A stretch of 28,835 bases of DNA from CALOAD01 sp942491415. GTDB taxonomy: Bacteria > Cyanobacteriota > Vampirovibrionia > Gastranaerophilales > CALOAD01. The translations under genes were made by a program, and so were the position numbers. Under the pieces are notes generated by a model, which ran no database searches, was not told the DNA's origin, and saw only the letters and a list, made by a program, of their open reading frames with translations. The stretch lies in assembly GCA_942491415.1 (NCBI GenBank), contig CALOAD010000005.1, forward strand, positions 1-28,835. Reading direction: 5' to 3'. Below, piece after piece: positions 1 through 7,615 of the stretch. The stretch's first letter is position 1; every line of letters starts with the position of its first letter.

Positions 1-68
1 TGCATATGATTATTAGCGATTTTATAATTAATTTATCCTGAAATAAGCTTATATAAGGAGTTATTAGG

Positions 69-488
69 ATGAATGTTGATAATTATGAATGGGAAAATAT
101 AGCGATGACAAAGAACTCATACGAGCTTCTATATTACCGTATGAACAAGCTTGTTGATGGAATAGACAAATTCAAAGCAATTAATAAAGAATTGAACCTC
201 GAATACGCAGAGTTCATAAATTTAAGGGTTAATCAAGTCGATAATAATACTATTGCCGTTACTAATTACACAAAAACAGATGAAGAATTTGCTTATGACT
301 TTGAATTCAAGGTCAGAATATATCCCGACAAAAACGAAGCCCGAGTTCTTTCATATGATGATGGATTGAATTCTGAAAAATATTCAGAAGATTGCAAGAG
401 TAAAAAATTCTTGAAGCTGCAAACCTTTGTAAATCAGTACCTATTATCGTTACTGAAAAAGTCGAGAATCAAGACTTATGAAAACTAA
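69..488 (+). CDS. Hypothetical protein, 139 aa
   Basis: I do not recognise a family. The start ATG follows a good Shine-Dalgarno (AAGGAG, 10 bases upstream). The product is charged and soluble-looking, with no signal peptide or membrane segment. Its centre is rich in alternating hydrophobic/polar residues typical of beta strands, and its end is basic. The stop overlaps the start of the next small gene by 11 bases, so the two are probably translationally coupled and work together. It could be a small accessory protein of the mobile element to its right; no function can be assigned from sequence alone. Confidence 0.7.
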   Translation: MNVDNYEWENIAMTKNSYELLYYRMNKLVDGIDKFKAINKELNLEYAEFINLRVNQVDNNTIAVTNYTKTDEEFAYDFEFKVRIYPDKNEARVLSYDDGLNSEKYSEDCKSKKFLKLQTFVNQYLLSLLKKSRIKTYEN

Positions 489-627
489 AAAAGAACAATA
501 CAAATCAACTTCCAAAATTGACGCTATAGTATTCGATTTAAAAGAATCGATCGACGATTTAGCTCATGAATTAAAACAAATGCAAGATCGAATAATTAAT
601 TTAGAACAAGATAAAAAAGAAAATTAA
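478..627 (+). CDS. Small coiled-coil-like protein, 49 aa
   Basis: A 49-codon frame starts at an ATG inside the end of the upstream gene. The product begins MKTKKEQYKS and then forms one long amphipathic helix with leucine/isoleucine heptad spacing (DLKESIDDLAHELKQMQDRI) and a lysine/glutamate-rich tail, as in short coiled-coil oligomerisation proteins. The 11-base overlap with the upstream gene argues for coupled translation. Its 3' end overlaps the convergent minus-strand gene by 4 bases. No family recognised. Confidence 0.55.
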   Translation: MKTKKEQYKSTSKIDAIVFDLKESIDDLAHELKQMQDRIINLEQDKKEN

Positions 628-1832
628 ATATTACCTTTTCTTTTTTCACGACTATATTGTGCTCTACAACTATCTTCACAAAATTTTTTATCACGCCTTC
701 CTCTAAAAGGTCTTCCGCAATAAATACATTTTCTTTGATTTGGATCAAGTTTTAACTTTTGAAGAAATTGATTAAAAATTATTTGTTCAAGATTTATGAA
801 TTTGGGGTAAGTATCAATATAATAACCTGATTCATTATAATACATTGCATCATTTTCTTTATAGTTATAACCAGCAATTTCTTTAGGCCTACTGGAATAA
901 AATCCTATTTTTGAATTTTCTAAAACATTTATAACGGTTTCAGTCATATAGATAAATGCTAATTTCTTATAAAATTCTTCTGGATTTTTATTTTTTAAAT
1001 TATCGATATTTGTGTCAAGTTGTACGGGGAAATTTAAATAATTAATAAAAATTTCTCCTTCTCTATTGCCATTTTCAAAAACTTGTTTTAGTTGAGGAAA
1101 AAAGATTAATTCATTGATAGAAATATAATTATCATTTAAAGATATTAAATCTTTGAATTTAAAATTCAAGGAAGAAGGCGGTTCTATTAAAACCTTATAA
1201 AGTTTATCAAGAATGCAAGCAAGAGAAGCTCTGTAAATAAAAGTTAAAATATAACAATGTTTTGTATTAGTAAGACATCCAAATTTATTTATCCAATCAA
1301 ATACAATAGCATTGAATTTTTGATTATTATGTTCTATGTTTTTGTCTAAATTAAGTTCAATTATTAAATTTATTATTTTTTCTCCAAGTTGTGAAAATTG
1401 TTCAAATAAATCACCAATATCTGAGGGACTATAACTTTTGGATTTTGAATTAGGTTTTATAAATATTAAATCAATAGAAGAACAATAGTTTAAATAGTAT
1501 GTGAGCAAATCGTCTTCAGAATAGGAATAATCATGGTCTAAACTTTCTGAAATAGAAGAATATAATTCATATAAATTAAATTCATTATTTGGACCCAGAA
1601 CGACTTCAACATTATTAAGGAATTCTACAATATCCCCTTTTTCGTCATTACAGTTAAAGCCGGCTACTCTACGTGAAATACATTCATTACCATTTTCATC
1701 AATTATTTTTTTTTCTTGATCATAAAAAGTTTCGAATTTAAAGGCTGTATAAAAAGCAGGATCCTCATAAACAGTCCATTTTAGTGTGTTTCTATTCTCC
1801 AAATTAATATCTATTTCTATATTTTGAGACAT
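624..1832 (-). CDS. Hypothetical protein with C-terminal zinc ribbon, 402 aa
   Basis: The last 34 residues hold a compact Cys4 zinc-binding motif: C369-x2-C372, then C385-x3-C389, in the pattern CIYCGRPF...FCEDSCRAQYSREKR. This treble-clef-like tail is usual in bacterial nucleic-acid-binding proteins. The ~360 residues before it are mostly helical with acidic stretches and match no family I can name; there is no signal peptide. It is transcribed leftwards, away from the gene at 2040. Its upstream region has only a weak Shine-Dalgarno (AAAGAG). It may be a regulator or DNA-binding protein of the element, by inference from the zinc tail only. Confidence 0.8.
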   Translation of the reverse strand: MSQNIEIDINLENRNTLKWTVYEDPAFYTAFKFETFYDQEKKIIDENGNECISRRVAGFNCNDEKGDIVEFLNNVEVVLGPNNEFNLYELYSSISESLDHDYSYSEDDLLTYYLNYCSSIDLIFIKPNSKSKSYSPSDIGDLFEQFSQLGEKIINLIIELNLDKNIEHNNQKFNAIVFDWINKFGCLTNTKHCYILTFIYRASLACILDKLYKVLIEPPSSLNFKFKDLISLNDNYISINELIFFPQLKQVFENGNREGEIFINYLNFPVQLDTNIDNLKNKNPEEFYKKLAFIYMTETVINVLENSKIGFYSSRPKEIAGYNYKENDAMYYNESGYYIDTYPKFINLEQIIFNQFLQKLKLDPNQRKCIYCGRPFRGRRDKKFCEDSCRAQYSREKRKGNI

Positions 1833-1973
1833 TTTTAAAACTCTTTGATTTTTGTTTCGGATATGTTTCGCTTATCCATTGTTAATAACATAAAGGCGTA
1901 CTAATATAAATACATCATCAGGAAACAAACCGAAATAACAAGGAATTTACAACTAAATTTAATTTATAACCAA

Positions 1974-2009
1974 TCCTTAAGGCGCCATAAGGAGGTGATA
2001 TTAATGTGA
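1974..2009 (+). promoter_or_regulatory. Leader with SD-sequestering hairpin and ATG-TGA start-stop
   Basis: TCCTTA (1974-1979) can pair with TAAGGA (1988-1993) around an 8-base loop, burying part of AAGGAGGTGAT (1989-1999), a perfect 11-base complement to the usual 16S rRNA 3' end. At ideal spacing stands ATG (2004-2006) followed at once by TGA (2007-2009), in frame with the gene at 2040, which has its own strong AAGGAGG site. Either this is a start-stop leader controlling the downstream gene, or the gene once began here and gained a stop at codon 2. Confidence 0.5.
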
Positions 2010-2039
2010 ACTTTTAGAAAAGCTGAAGGAGGCTTAACT

Positions 2040-2657
2040 ATGCCAATAGACAAAATAAAACTTAAATATCCACAACTCCCATTTGATCCAGTATGTATTA
2101 GTTATAAAAAGACTAAGGGCTTATATAATGTGAACTGGTGGGGCAAAAACTTATATATTGAATTCAACCCCAGCGTGATTTACAACGAAGTTTTTAGAAA
2201 ATCAGTAGGTAATTTTCACCTTGTAAACTATGACGAATTTGTTAAAGCTTGGAATTTTTTAGTTAAAGACTTAAAAAAAAGAATCTTACCAACAGCAAAA
2301 AAATGCTCTTTCGCTGTTGAAGACGATATTAATAATTTAAACAAATTAGCTATTATTACAGAAATTCATATTGCAAAAAATATCCAATGCGATAGAGATG
2401 CAAAAGTTTATTTTGATAATGTTTTCAAAAATATGCATGTAAGTAGGCATATAAAAAAAATAATTGAAGAACAAACAACAGTTAAATTTGAAAACAAAGT
2501 TCGATCTTACTTATTTTATTGCAAAAATAGACAATTTAAATCGGCTTATAAAAAAGATTTAAGTAGTATTGGTGCTAAGGGGTGTTGGATCAGAGGTGAA
2601 ATACAAACAACACATCAAGCAACAGTTAAAAGCTTGATTGGAAGATTGGAACTATAA
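2040..2657 (+). CDS. Hypothetical protein, possible phage/plasmid replication-type protein, 205 aa
   Basis: The start ATG follows a strong Shine-Dalgarno (AAGGAGG, 7-base gap). The product is basic. A strand-rich N-terminus (GLYNVNWWGKNLYIEF) and a central ITEIHIAKNI segment recall replication initiators of the filamentous-phage gene II/CRI type. That resemblance is weak and I see no complete catalytic motif, so the functional guess is low confidence. It sits upstream of a recombination module, where small Rep genes are common. The gene ends 5 bases before the next frame. Reading straight through into that frame would need only a one-base shift near 2650, so the two could be one broken gene. 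Confidence 0.65.
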   Translation: MPIDKIKLKYPQLPFDPVCISYKKTKGLYNVNWWGKNLYIEFNPSVIYNEVFRKSVGNFHLVNYDEFVKAWNFLVKDLKKRILPTAKKCSFAVEDDINNLNKLAIITEIHIAKNIQCDRDAKVYFDNVFKNMHVSRHIKKIIEEQTTVKFENKVRSYLFYCKNRQFKSAYKKDLSSIGAKGCWIRGEIQTTHQATVKSLIGRLEL

Positions 2658-2662
2658 ATGAT

Positions 2663-3022
2663 TTGTTGAATGAAGAAAAATTTAATAATTTGATTGTTTT
2701 ATACAAAGAACGCATGGAAAAAATGATTTTTGCAGAAAATGACTTTAATCAATACGGTTCAATAAAAATACCTTCTAATAAAAAAATACGCAAAGCAATT
2801 AATAAAAATCCATTTATTGATTTTGTTGATATGGATGCATATTTTACTAAATTCCCAACAAAAGTAAGCTACCGGAAAGGATTAACTGTTGATTATGATT
2901 ATAAAAAACAGAATTCCTACAAGAAAGCAGACGAATACGATGTCCTTGAAACTATTTGCAAGACAAAGAATATTCAAGTAAATCCCCTATACAACGAAGT
3001 ACGTACAAAATTCCTAGAGTAG
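2663..3022 (+). CDS. Hypothetical protein, 119 aa (possibly the continuation of the preceding gene)
   Basis: The first codons are TTG TTG, with no good Shine-Dalgarno, so initiation here is doubtful. The same frame is open leftwards past the stop of the preceding gene, and the two join smoothly as ...IGRLE/TINDLLNEE.... Two explanations fit: a translationally coupled second gene, or the C-terminal part of a single ~325-aa protein separated by a one-base indel near 2650. The product is basic and tyrosine/lysine rich (YRKGLTVDYDYKKQNSYKK), suggestive of nucleic-acid binding, with no recognised domain. Confidence 0.5.
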   Translation: MLNEEKFNNLIVLYKERMEKMIFAENDFNQYGSIKIPSNKKIRKAINKNPFIDFVDMDAYFTKFPTKVSYRKGLTVDYDYKKQNSYKKADEYDVLETICKTKNIQVNPLYNEVRTKFLE

Positions 3023-3469
3023 CTAAACGTAATAAGAAATAATTAAAATATAACTAACAGTAGAAATAACAAAGTAACTAATAAGCATACTAAGCAATTA
3101 AAGGAATAATTATTTAAATATACAGATATAACAACCTAATTAAAGGTTCAATATACCAACATCCTTAATATAGTAATCTTTATAACTAATAAACACTTAA
3201 TAACCTAATAGCTTAATAACATACATAAGTTGTTCCCCCTAATGCTTATAGTTAAACACTTATATAGTAATAAATTTGCTTGAATACCTTATACAACTAT
3301 AAAAATATAAAAAAGAAGCTTCAAAACAAAATAAAATCAATTGATTTCCGGTGGTTAGAATCGATTCTAACGCATTTTAAATACCGATATGGATGTCTAT
3401 GTCATTTTCAACCCAAATATTAAATTAAACGTAAATTTAGTTAATTAAATAAGAAAGGAGCATATTATT
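3023..3469. other. AT-rich non-coding region
   Basis: About 450 bases without a convincing gene. Imperfect TTAATA/TAATAA/AACTAATAA motifs recur between roughly 3050 and 3260, and two palindromes lie at 3334-3371. The composition and position, after a possible replication-type gene and before the excisionase/integrase genes, would suit a replication origin or promoter/operator region. No regular iteron spacing could be established by eye. A good ribosome binding site (AAAGGAG) ends the region before the gene at 3470. Confidence 0.35.
3334..3371. repeat. Two adjacent perfect palindromes
   Basis: AAATCAATTGATTT (3334-3347, 14 bases) and GTTAGAATCGATTCTAAC (3354-3371, 18 bases) are each perfectly self-complementary, 6 bases apart. 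They lie about 100 bases upstream of the excisionase-like gene. Perfect dyads without a loop are typical operators for dimeric regulators. They lack the T-run of a terminator. Confidence 0.55.
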
Positions 3470-4219
3470 ATGCAAAACAAACTTAGAATTTATTCAAGAA
3501 ATCAACTACAAAAATTTGATCGCAAAAGTTTAAACTTATTAAAATCAGAATATTTAAATGTTGTTGATTTTATTGAAAACCTTTTATCTAGAGATTTACC
3601 CAAAGAGCATATTCTTAAAAATCCAACAATAAGATCTCTTTACAATAAGTGGGAAAATAAAAACATTAATTCTTGGGATGAACAGGATTTTATCGGTTAT
3701 TTTCTTCATCTGCATCTTGATTTTTATAAGGAAGAAAATTCTGAATTCAAGACTGAATTTATAAACTATTCAGCTATTGCTGCCGTTAATGCATTTCTAA
3801 AAAATAATGTTAATGGACAAACAGAACAGCTAAAAGATTATACAAACTGGTATTTTTATAACATCAAAAAATGTCGATTAACTTGGATAAAAGAAACAAA
3901 TTTTCTAAAAACATTTCTAGGACTAGATACTTTTAGAATTTATCAAAAAGATGTAAAAGAAAAATTTGGATTCCTTACTATGAGCGTTAGGCGACTGAGT
4001 CTATTATTAAAACCAAAGGAGAAAACCATGAACAAATTACTTGATATTAAACAACTTTCAGAGATGTTAAATATTAAAAAATCTACAATATATAGTTATA
4101 TTCACAGAAAAACAATTCCATTTATTAAAATTGGTGGAAGAGTTTTGTTTGATCCAATTGAAATTCAAAATTTTGTAGATCAGAACACCTTTACACCACT
4201 GCAATGCAAGTCTTTATGA
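3470..4219 (+). CDS. Protein with C-terminal excisionase/MerR-type HTH domain, 249 aa
   Basis: Residues 1-186 are unrecognised, helical and aromatic-rich. Residues ~187-240 are a clear excisionase-family HTH (IKQLSEMLNIKKSTIYSYIH, then PFIKIGGRVLFD), the fold used by Xis proteins that bend DNA to direct recombination toward excision. The start has a strong Shine-Dalgarno (AAAGGAG). Within the frame, the ATG at 4028 has its own good site, so the HTH part may also be made alone. The gene lies 72 bases upstream of the integrase, matching the usual xis-int order. Its role in excision or in integrase control is inferred from domain and position. Confidence 0.75.
   Translation: MQNKLRIYSRNQLQKFDRKSLNLLKSEYLNVVDFIENLLSRDLPKEHILKNPTIRSLYNKWENKNINSWDEQDFIGYFLHLHLDFYKEENSEFKTEFINYSAIAAVNAFLKNNVNGQTEQLKDYTNWYFYNIKKCRLTWIKETNFLKTFLGLDTFRIYQKDVKEKFGFLTMSVRRLSLLLKPKEKTMNKLLDIKQLSEMLNIKKSTIYSYIHRKTIPFIKIGGRVLFDPIEIQNFVDQNTFTPLQCKSL
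4028..4219 (+). CDS. Internal start: stand-alone excisionase-like HTH, 63 aa
   Basis: In frame with and inside the larger gene, ATG 4028 is preceded by AAAGGAG with a 6-base gap. The product from here is MNKLLDIKQLSEMLN... plus the wing, which is the full length of a typical small Xis/HTH_17 protein and begins exactly where the domain begins. Either a short second product is made from the same mRNA, or the upstream 186 codons are a separate gene that lost its stop codon. Confidence 0.45.
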   Translation: MNKLLDIKQLSEMLNIKKSTIYSYIHRKTIPFIKIGGRVLFDPIEIQNFVDQNTFTPLQCKSL

Positions 4220-4291
4220 CTTGTATTGCTTGAACTATCAGCAATTTCCCTGTATTAATTCAGCATTTATAGCAAACAAGAAAGCAAAACA

Positions 4292-5431
4292 ATGGCATCA
4301 GTAATCAAAAGAACCCATAAATTGAGGTCTGGAGGCAATAACACCTCTTGGGGTTTTACCTTTTATGATAAAAGTGGAGAGCGAATCAGACGTTCTGGAT
4401 TCAAAACCAAAATAGAAGCCGAAAATGAACTTGCTGAATTACAAACACAATTAAATAGCGTTAATTACATAAAAGAAGATACTCAAATAACTTTTGAAGA
4501 AATGGCAAAAAATTATATGGAATTTCATGTTGATTTATATTGCAAACCCTCTACCAAAACAAACTTTGAACAATATTTTAGAACACATTTGCAGCCATTC
4601 TTCGGAAAAAAGAAATTAATTGATATTAATACGCAACTTATAACGAAATTTATTGCTAAAAAAATTAAAGAAGGAAATTTATCAAATAAAAGCATACATA
4701 ATTCTGTTAGTTTACTTCATTCTATATTGCAAAAAGCAGTTGATGAGGAAATTATAATTAAAAACCCTGTTTAAAAAGTTAAAAAATTAAAAGTTGTTCA
4801 AAAAGAAGTGCGGTTTTTAACAGAAGAAGAAATAAACGCAGTGTTAAACGTAGCTCAAAAATATTATCCTGATTTTTATCCGTTATTATTAACCGCTATT
4901 ATGACGGGAATGAGGCGAGGTGAAATTCTTGGTTTGACTTGGGATCGATTGAATTTCAGAACAAATAAAATCATGGTAAGGCATAACTTATATAAAGGGA
5001 AATTAACAACCCCAAAAACTCTTAAGTCAATCAGAAACATTGATATGCCTGAAACACTTGTTAAAGTTCTTAAAGAGTGGAAATTAAAAGCACCTCCAAG
5101 TGATTATGTTTTTGCAAATAAAATAGGATTACCTAGAAATCCAGAAAACATGATAAAAAGGAAATTTTTTCCAGTTGTTAGAAAAGCTGGCATTGATAAA
5201 ATAAGATTTCATGACTTAAGACATACCTATGCCAGTATTTTAATAGCGAAAAATGTTCCAATTAAATATATTCAGGCTCAAATGGGGCATAGTGCAATAG
5301 ACGTAACCCTTAATACGTATGGGCATCTTTTGCCTGAAGTGCATCAAAAGGGAATTGAAGCATTAGAATCTATATTTGGAAAGAAAAACGACTATAACAA
5401 TCAAGAGAAGCATTTAATTTGCGGGCAGTAG
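4292..5431 (+). pseudogene. Tyrosine integrase split by an in-frame stop
   Basis: Two same-frame pieces make one phage-type integrase of ~379 aa. Codons 1-160 cover the arm-binding domain (SWGFTFYDKSGERIRR) and the core-binding SAM-like domain (TFEEMAKNY...LSNKSIHNSVSLLHSIL). TAA at 4772-4774 interrupts the linker. The second piece (GTG possible at 4808) has the whole catalytic domain. Numbered from that GTG, the catalytic residues are R36 (TGMRRGE), K70, H135 and R138 (HDLRH), H161 (MGHS) and nucleophile Y171. All are present, so the stop is the only visible lesion and looks recent (for example CAA to TAA). It lies between an excisionase-like gene and a tRNA-derived attachment site, so its role was site-specific integration of this element. 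Full-length protein would need readthrough or reversion. Confidence 0.85.
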
Positions 5432-5659
5432 CGTCTAAAATAAACCGGCTTTATCCTGATTTGCATAAATAATGACGTTAAAAGAAATAACTTGCAGTCA
5501 AATCGCACTGAATTCATGTTTGGGAAGTTAGTTAAGAATACCAATTTGAAAACTAAAATACAGAGTGATTTATTACAGTTTTACTGAATTTATTTTTTTT
5601 GAAAATACCAAAATTATTCTGATATTTTATGCATATTTTGATGTGTTTATTAGAATTTT

Positions 5660-5681
5660 GGTCACAAACTGGGCACAAACT
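5660..5681 (+). repeat. Integrase arm-type direct repeats, left arm
   Basis: GGTCACAAACT and GGGCACAAACT stand in tandem as two 11-base units. The same pair recurs at 5902-5923 in the same orientation (20 of 22 bases alike). The tRNA-derived core lies between the two pairs. Paired short direct repeats flanking a core are the usual arm-binding sites of tyrosine integrases; this assignment is inferred from layout. Confidence 0.6.
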
Positions 5682-5687
5682 GATGAA

Positions 5688-5710
5688 ATAAAAAATCGGC
5701 GAAACGCCGA
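5688..5710 (-). terminator. Rho-independent terminator after the tRNA 3' part
   Basis: Read on the minus strand, TCGGCG-TTT-CGCCGA is followed directly by six T. It lies about 20 bases beyond the tRNA-like 3' end, in the direction tRNA transcription would run. An element inserting here would supply both the tRNA 3' half and its terminator to the disrupted host gene. Confidence 0.75.
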
Positions 5711-5730
5711 AACCCTTGTTATGAAAGAAT

Positions 5731-5771
5731 ACGCCTGGAGGGATTCGAACCCCCGGCCTTCTGGTTCGTAG
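5731..5771 (-). other. Attachment core: 3' part of tRNA-Arg(ACG)
   Basis: On the minus strand the sequence reads from the anticodon loop CTACGAA through the 3' anticodon stem, the T arm (GGGGG-TTCGAAT-CCCTC) and the acceptor 3' strand CAGGCGT with discriminator A just beyond. No CCA is encoded. The anticodon would be ACG (arginine). The sequence 5' of the anticodon loop does not pair and there is no D arm, so this is not a functional tRNA. It is the identity block that tRNA-targeting integrases use as attachment core. With arm repeats on both sides it resembles attP or a tandem-element junction. Confidence 0.75.
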
Positions 5772-5901
5772 AAATACCTAAAAACACCTTGTATGATTAG
5801 ATATTAGCATAAATATTATGAACATAACGATGTTTTATGCAACTTAACCGTTTTAGGTTTCCTGTATTCCTTGTATAGTATGCTATGTTTTGAATTTTTT
5901 T

Positions 5902-5923
5902 GGGCACAAACTGGGCACACACT
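5902..5923 (+). repeat. Integrase arm-type direct repeats, right arm
   Basis: GGGCACAAACT and GGGCACACACT in tandem match the pair at 5660-5681. They lie about 130 bases right of the attachment core, while the left pair is about 50 bases from it. Arm sites on both sides of a core are expected only in attP or where two related elements abut. Confidence 0.6.
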
Positions 5924-6035
5924 TTTTAATTTGATTTTAGCCAAATAGAATCAACTATTTTTTCTCATTATTCCCTGTCACTTTTTAACAAACCTTTTGT
6001 CACTAGATATTAATGTTTTTTACATAAAGTATTCT

Positions 6036-6062
6036 TCTCTGTCATAACAATTATGATAGAGA
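6036..6062. repeat. Inverted repeat, 12-bp arms
   Basis: TCTCTGTCATAA - CAA - TTATGATAGAGA forms a 12-pair stem with one G-U pair and a 3-base loop. It has no T-run on either side, so it is more likely an operator or a structural/end signal than a terminator. It sits 42 bases beyond the end of the minus-strand gene at 6104-6661 and just right of the attachment region. Confidence 0.45.
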
Positions 6063-6103
6063 ACCCCCTGCATCTATAGGCTGTTTGAAGTGTTCAGTTC
6101 TTT

Positions 6104-6661
6104 CTATAATGCATAGAATTTTGTATTTAAAGTGCTTAATTCTGGTTTGTCGGGGTTTAAATATTCTAGATTGTGAGAAACATACCATAAATCAGTAAGG
6201 TTACTTTTTTCATTAAGCATATTTTGCTTAATGTCATCAGGCAATTTTGAATTAAAAAATTTATTCAAATTGCCAATACATTTATCTACGCTAATATTAG
6301 CACGCATCCTTGTAGTATCTGGAGTTATAATACATGTATATCCCCAAGAATTTACTTTTTTATATGCTTCCTGCTGCGTTTTATCAAGTTCATATATGAT
6401 ACCAACCAATTTAGCTGCACCTTCTGGCCCACTAAAAAACGAGCTTTTTAACAGTTTTTGAAAATCCGGGTTGTTTTTATATTTTTTGTAAGCTTTATAC
6501 TTTTTGGAACCAACTAAATTCTTATCGATTTTGAAATTTGTAGAATCATCATTAGCTATTTGCACAAAGCTGGATTGATTTTGTGTTTGAAGCTTAGCAG
6601 CATTTGACATAAATTTAGCATAACTTTGATTTAGAAACGGATTTGAACTTTGCAAGTACAT
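6104..6661 (-). CDS. Hypothetical protein, 185 aa
   Basis: No family recognised. The start ATG has a strong Shine-Dalgarno (AAAGGAG, 7-base gap). The N-terminus is Ser/Asn/Gln-rich and probably disordered (residues 1-45). A lysine/tyrosine-rich helical stretch follows (SKKYKAYKKYKNNPDFQKLL), then a mixed region with WGYTCIITPD and a C-terminal helix. There is no signal peptide or membrane helix. It lies 38 bases downstream of the metallopeptidase-like gene and is probably co-transcribed with it, so a partner, substrate or immunity role for that enzyme is possible but untested. Confidence 0.7.
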   Translation of the reverse strand: MYLQSSNPFLNQSYAKFMSNAAKLQTQNQSSFVQIANDDSTNFKIDKNLVGSKKYKAYKKYKNNPDFQKLLKSSFFSGPEGAAKLVGIIYELDKTQQEAYKKVNSWGYTCIITPDTTRMRANISVDKCIGNLNKFFNSKLPDDIKQNMLNEKSNLTDLWYVSHNLEYLNPDKPELSTLNTKFYAL

Positions 6662-6699
6662 ATCATTTCTCCTTTAATTTAATAATACAAGTTTTTATT

Positions 6700-7536
6700 T
6701 TAACAACCGGGTAATTTCCCAGCCCAAGCTTTTTTAAATAAATCGTCAACAATTTTTCCATTTACAAATTGACTGTTTTTAAATGGACTTCTTTTGGGCA
6801 TACAAGTTTTTAGGTCTAAAGATTTTACAATTAATTCTGTCAGGTTTTCTGCGACAAATTCAGCTGGTTCTGTTGCGCCATAATTGCTAACACGACTTTT
6901 TATTGGTTCAGTGCTTGTTCTAAACGGTGTATTTAAAATATCAGCTCCATCTTTTTTAAACAAATCACTCATCCAGCTCAAAGTTTTATAACCTAAATTA
7001 TTTTCATGTGGAGCTCCAAATTTGGTATAAAGATGATCTATATGTGCATTATGCGAAAATTCATGTAAAAACACATGCAAAAAGTGTTTAGAAGAAGTAT
7101 GATTTGAAAATTTATTTTTGGTTGAAAGTTGGTCTATGAAATCCCAATTAGTGTTTTTATTAAAGAATACATTCCTGAGATTAAGTTTTTGCCCTAATTG
7201 CCTCTCCATATAATCAGCGCCCAATCCTTTTGATCGATTAAGACAGAATCCTAATGCATTATTTTCACCCACGAGTTTAAAATCGGCAACAAAAATCCCA
7301 GTAGGGAGTTTTAATCCTAATTTCATAAATATATTTGAAGCTAAACCACTACAGGCTGCAACTATTTTATTACCTGCAAAATCAGCTGGTATTCCGAGTT
7401 TATGGAAATGATCTGTTACGTGCTTTATGTTGGTATGTTCTATTAAGTGTTGTACTTCACTCATTCCAGAACCAAAAGATATGTTTTCGATTTTTGTTTG
7501 ATTAATCATTTGAGGTTTTACATTAGTTACAATCAT
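6700..7536 (-). CDS. Zincin-type metallopeptidase-like protein (HEFSH), 278 aa
   Basis: A HExxH zinc site is visible in HVFLHEFSHNAHIDHLY (about residues 154-170). Further on, YGATEPAEFVAENL supplies an acidic cluster in the right place for the third zinc ligand. This spacing recalls toxin-like gluzincins such as the anthrax lethal factor superfamily, in which an (N/E)PxEFxAE motif follows HExxH. The N-terminus carries the ISFGSG patch (residues 19-24) seen in other proteins of this window. There is no classical signal peptide or membrane helix. The Shine-Dalgarno is AAAGGA, and the gene heads a two-gene minus operon. Protease activity is likely; substrate and location are unknown, and effector-like use is only a guess. 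Confidence 0.75.
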   Translation of the reverse strand: MIVTNVKPQMINQTKIENISFGSGMSEVQHLIEHTNIKHVTDHFHKLGIPADFAGNKIVAACSGLASNIFMKLGLKLPTGIFVADFKLVGENNALGFCLNRSKGLGADYMERQLGQKLNLRNVFFNKNTNWDFIDQLSTKNKFSNHTSSKHFLHVFLHEFSHNAHIDHLYTKFGAPHENNLGYKTLSWMSDLFKKDGADILNTPFRTSTEPIKSRVSNYGATEPAEFVAENLTELIVKSLDLKTCMPKRSPFKNSQFVNGKIVDDLFKKAWAGKLPGC

Positions 7537-7615
7537 ATTTCTGTCCTTTTGTAAATTTAATTTTAATAACTAATTACATAAAATCTGTACATAAAAAAAA
7601 TTAACCTATTTTTTA

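Noticed and set aside
3050..3260. Iteron array for plasmid replication
   Set aside because: TTAATA/TAATAA motifs recur but without regular spacing or a consistent unit; expected in DNA this AT-rich.
5565..5771. 68-aa open frame ending in WRDSNPRPSGS
   Set aside because: Its end is the antisense translation of the tRNA 3' part, and the frame runs through the terminator and arm repeats. It is a well-known false gene over tRNA genes.
5731..5771. Functional tRNA-Arg gene
   Set aside because: No D arm, no 5' acceptor strand and no pairing for the 5' side of the anticodon stem; only the 3' part is present.
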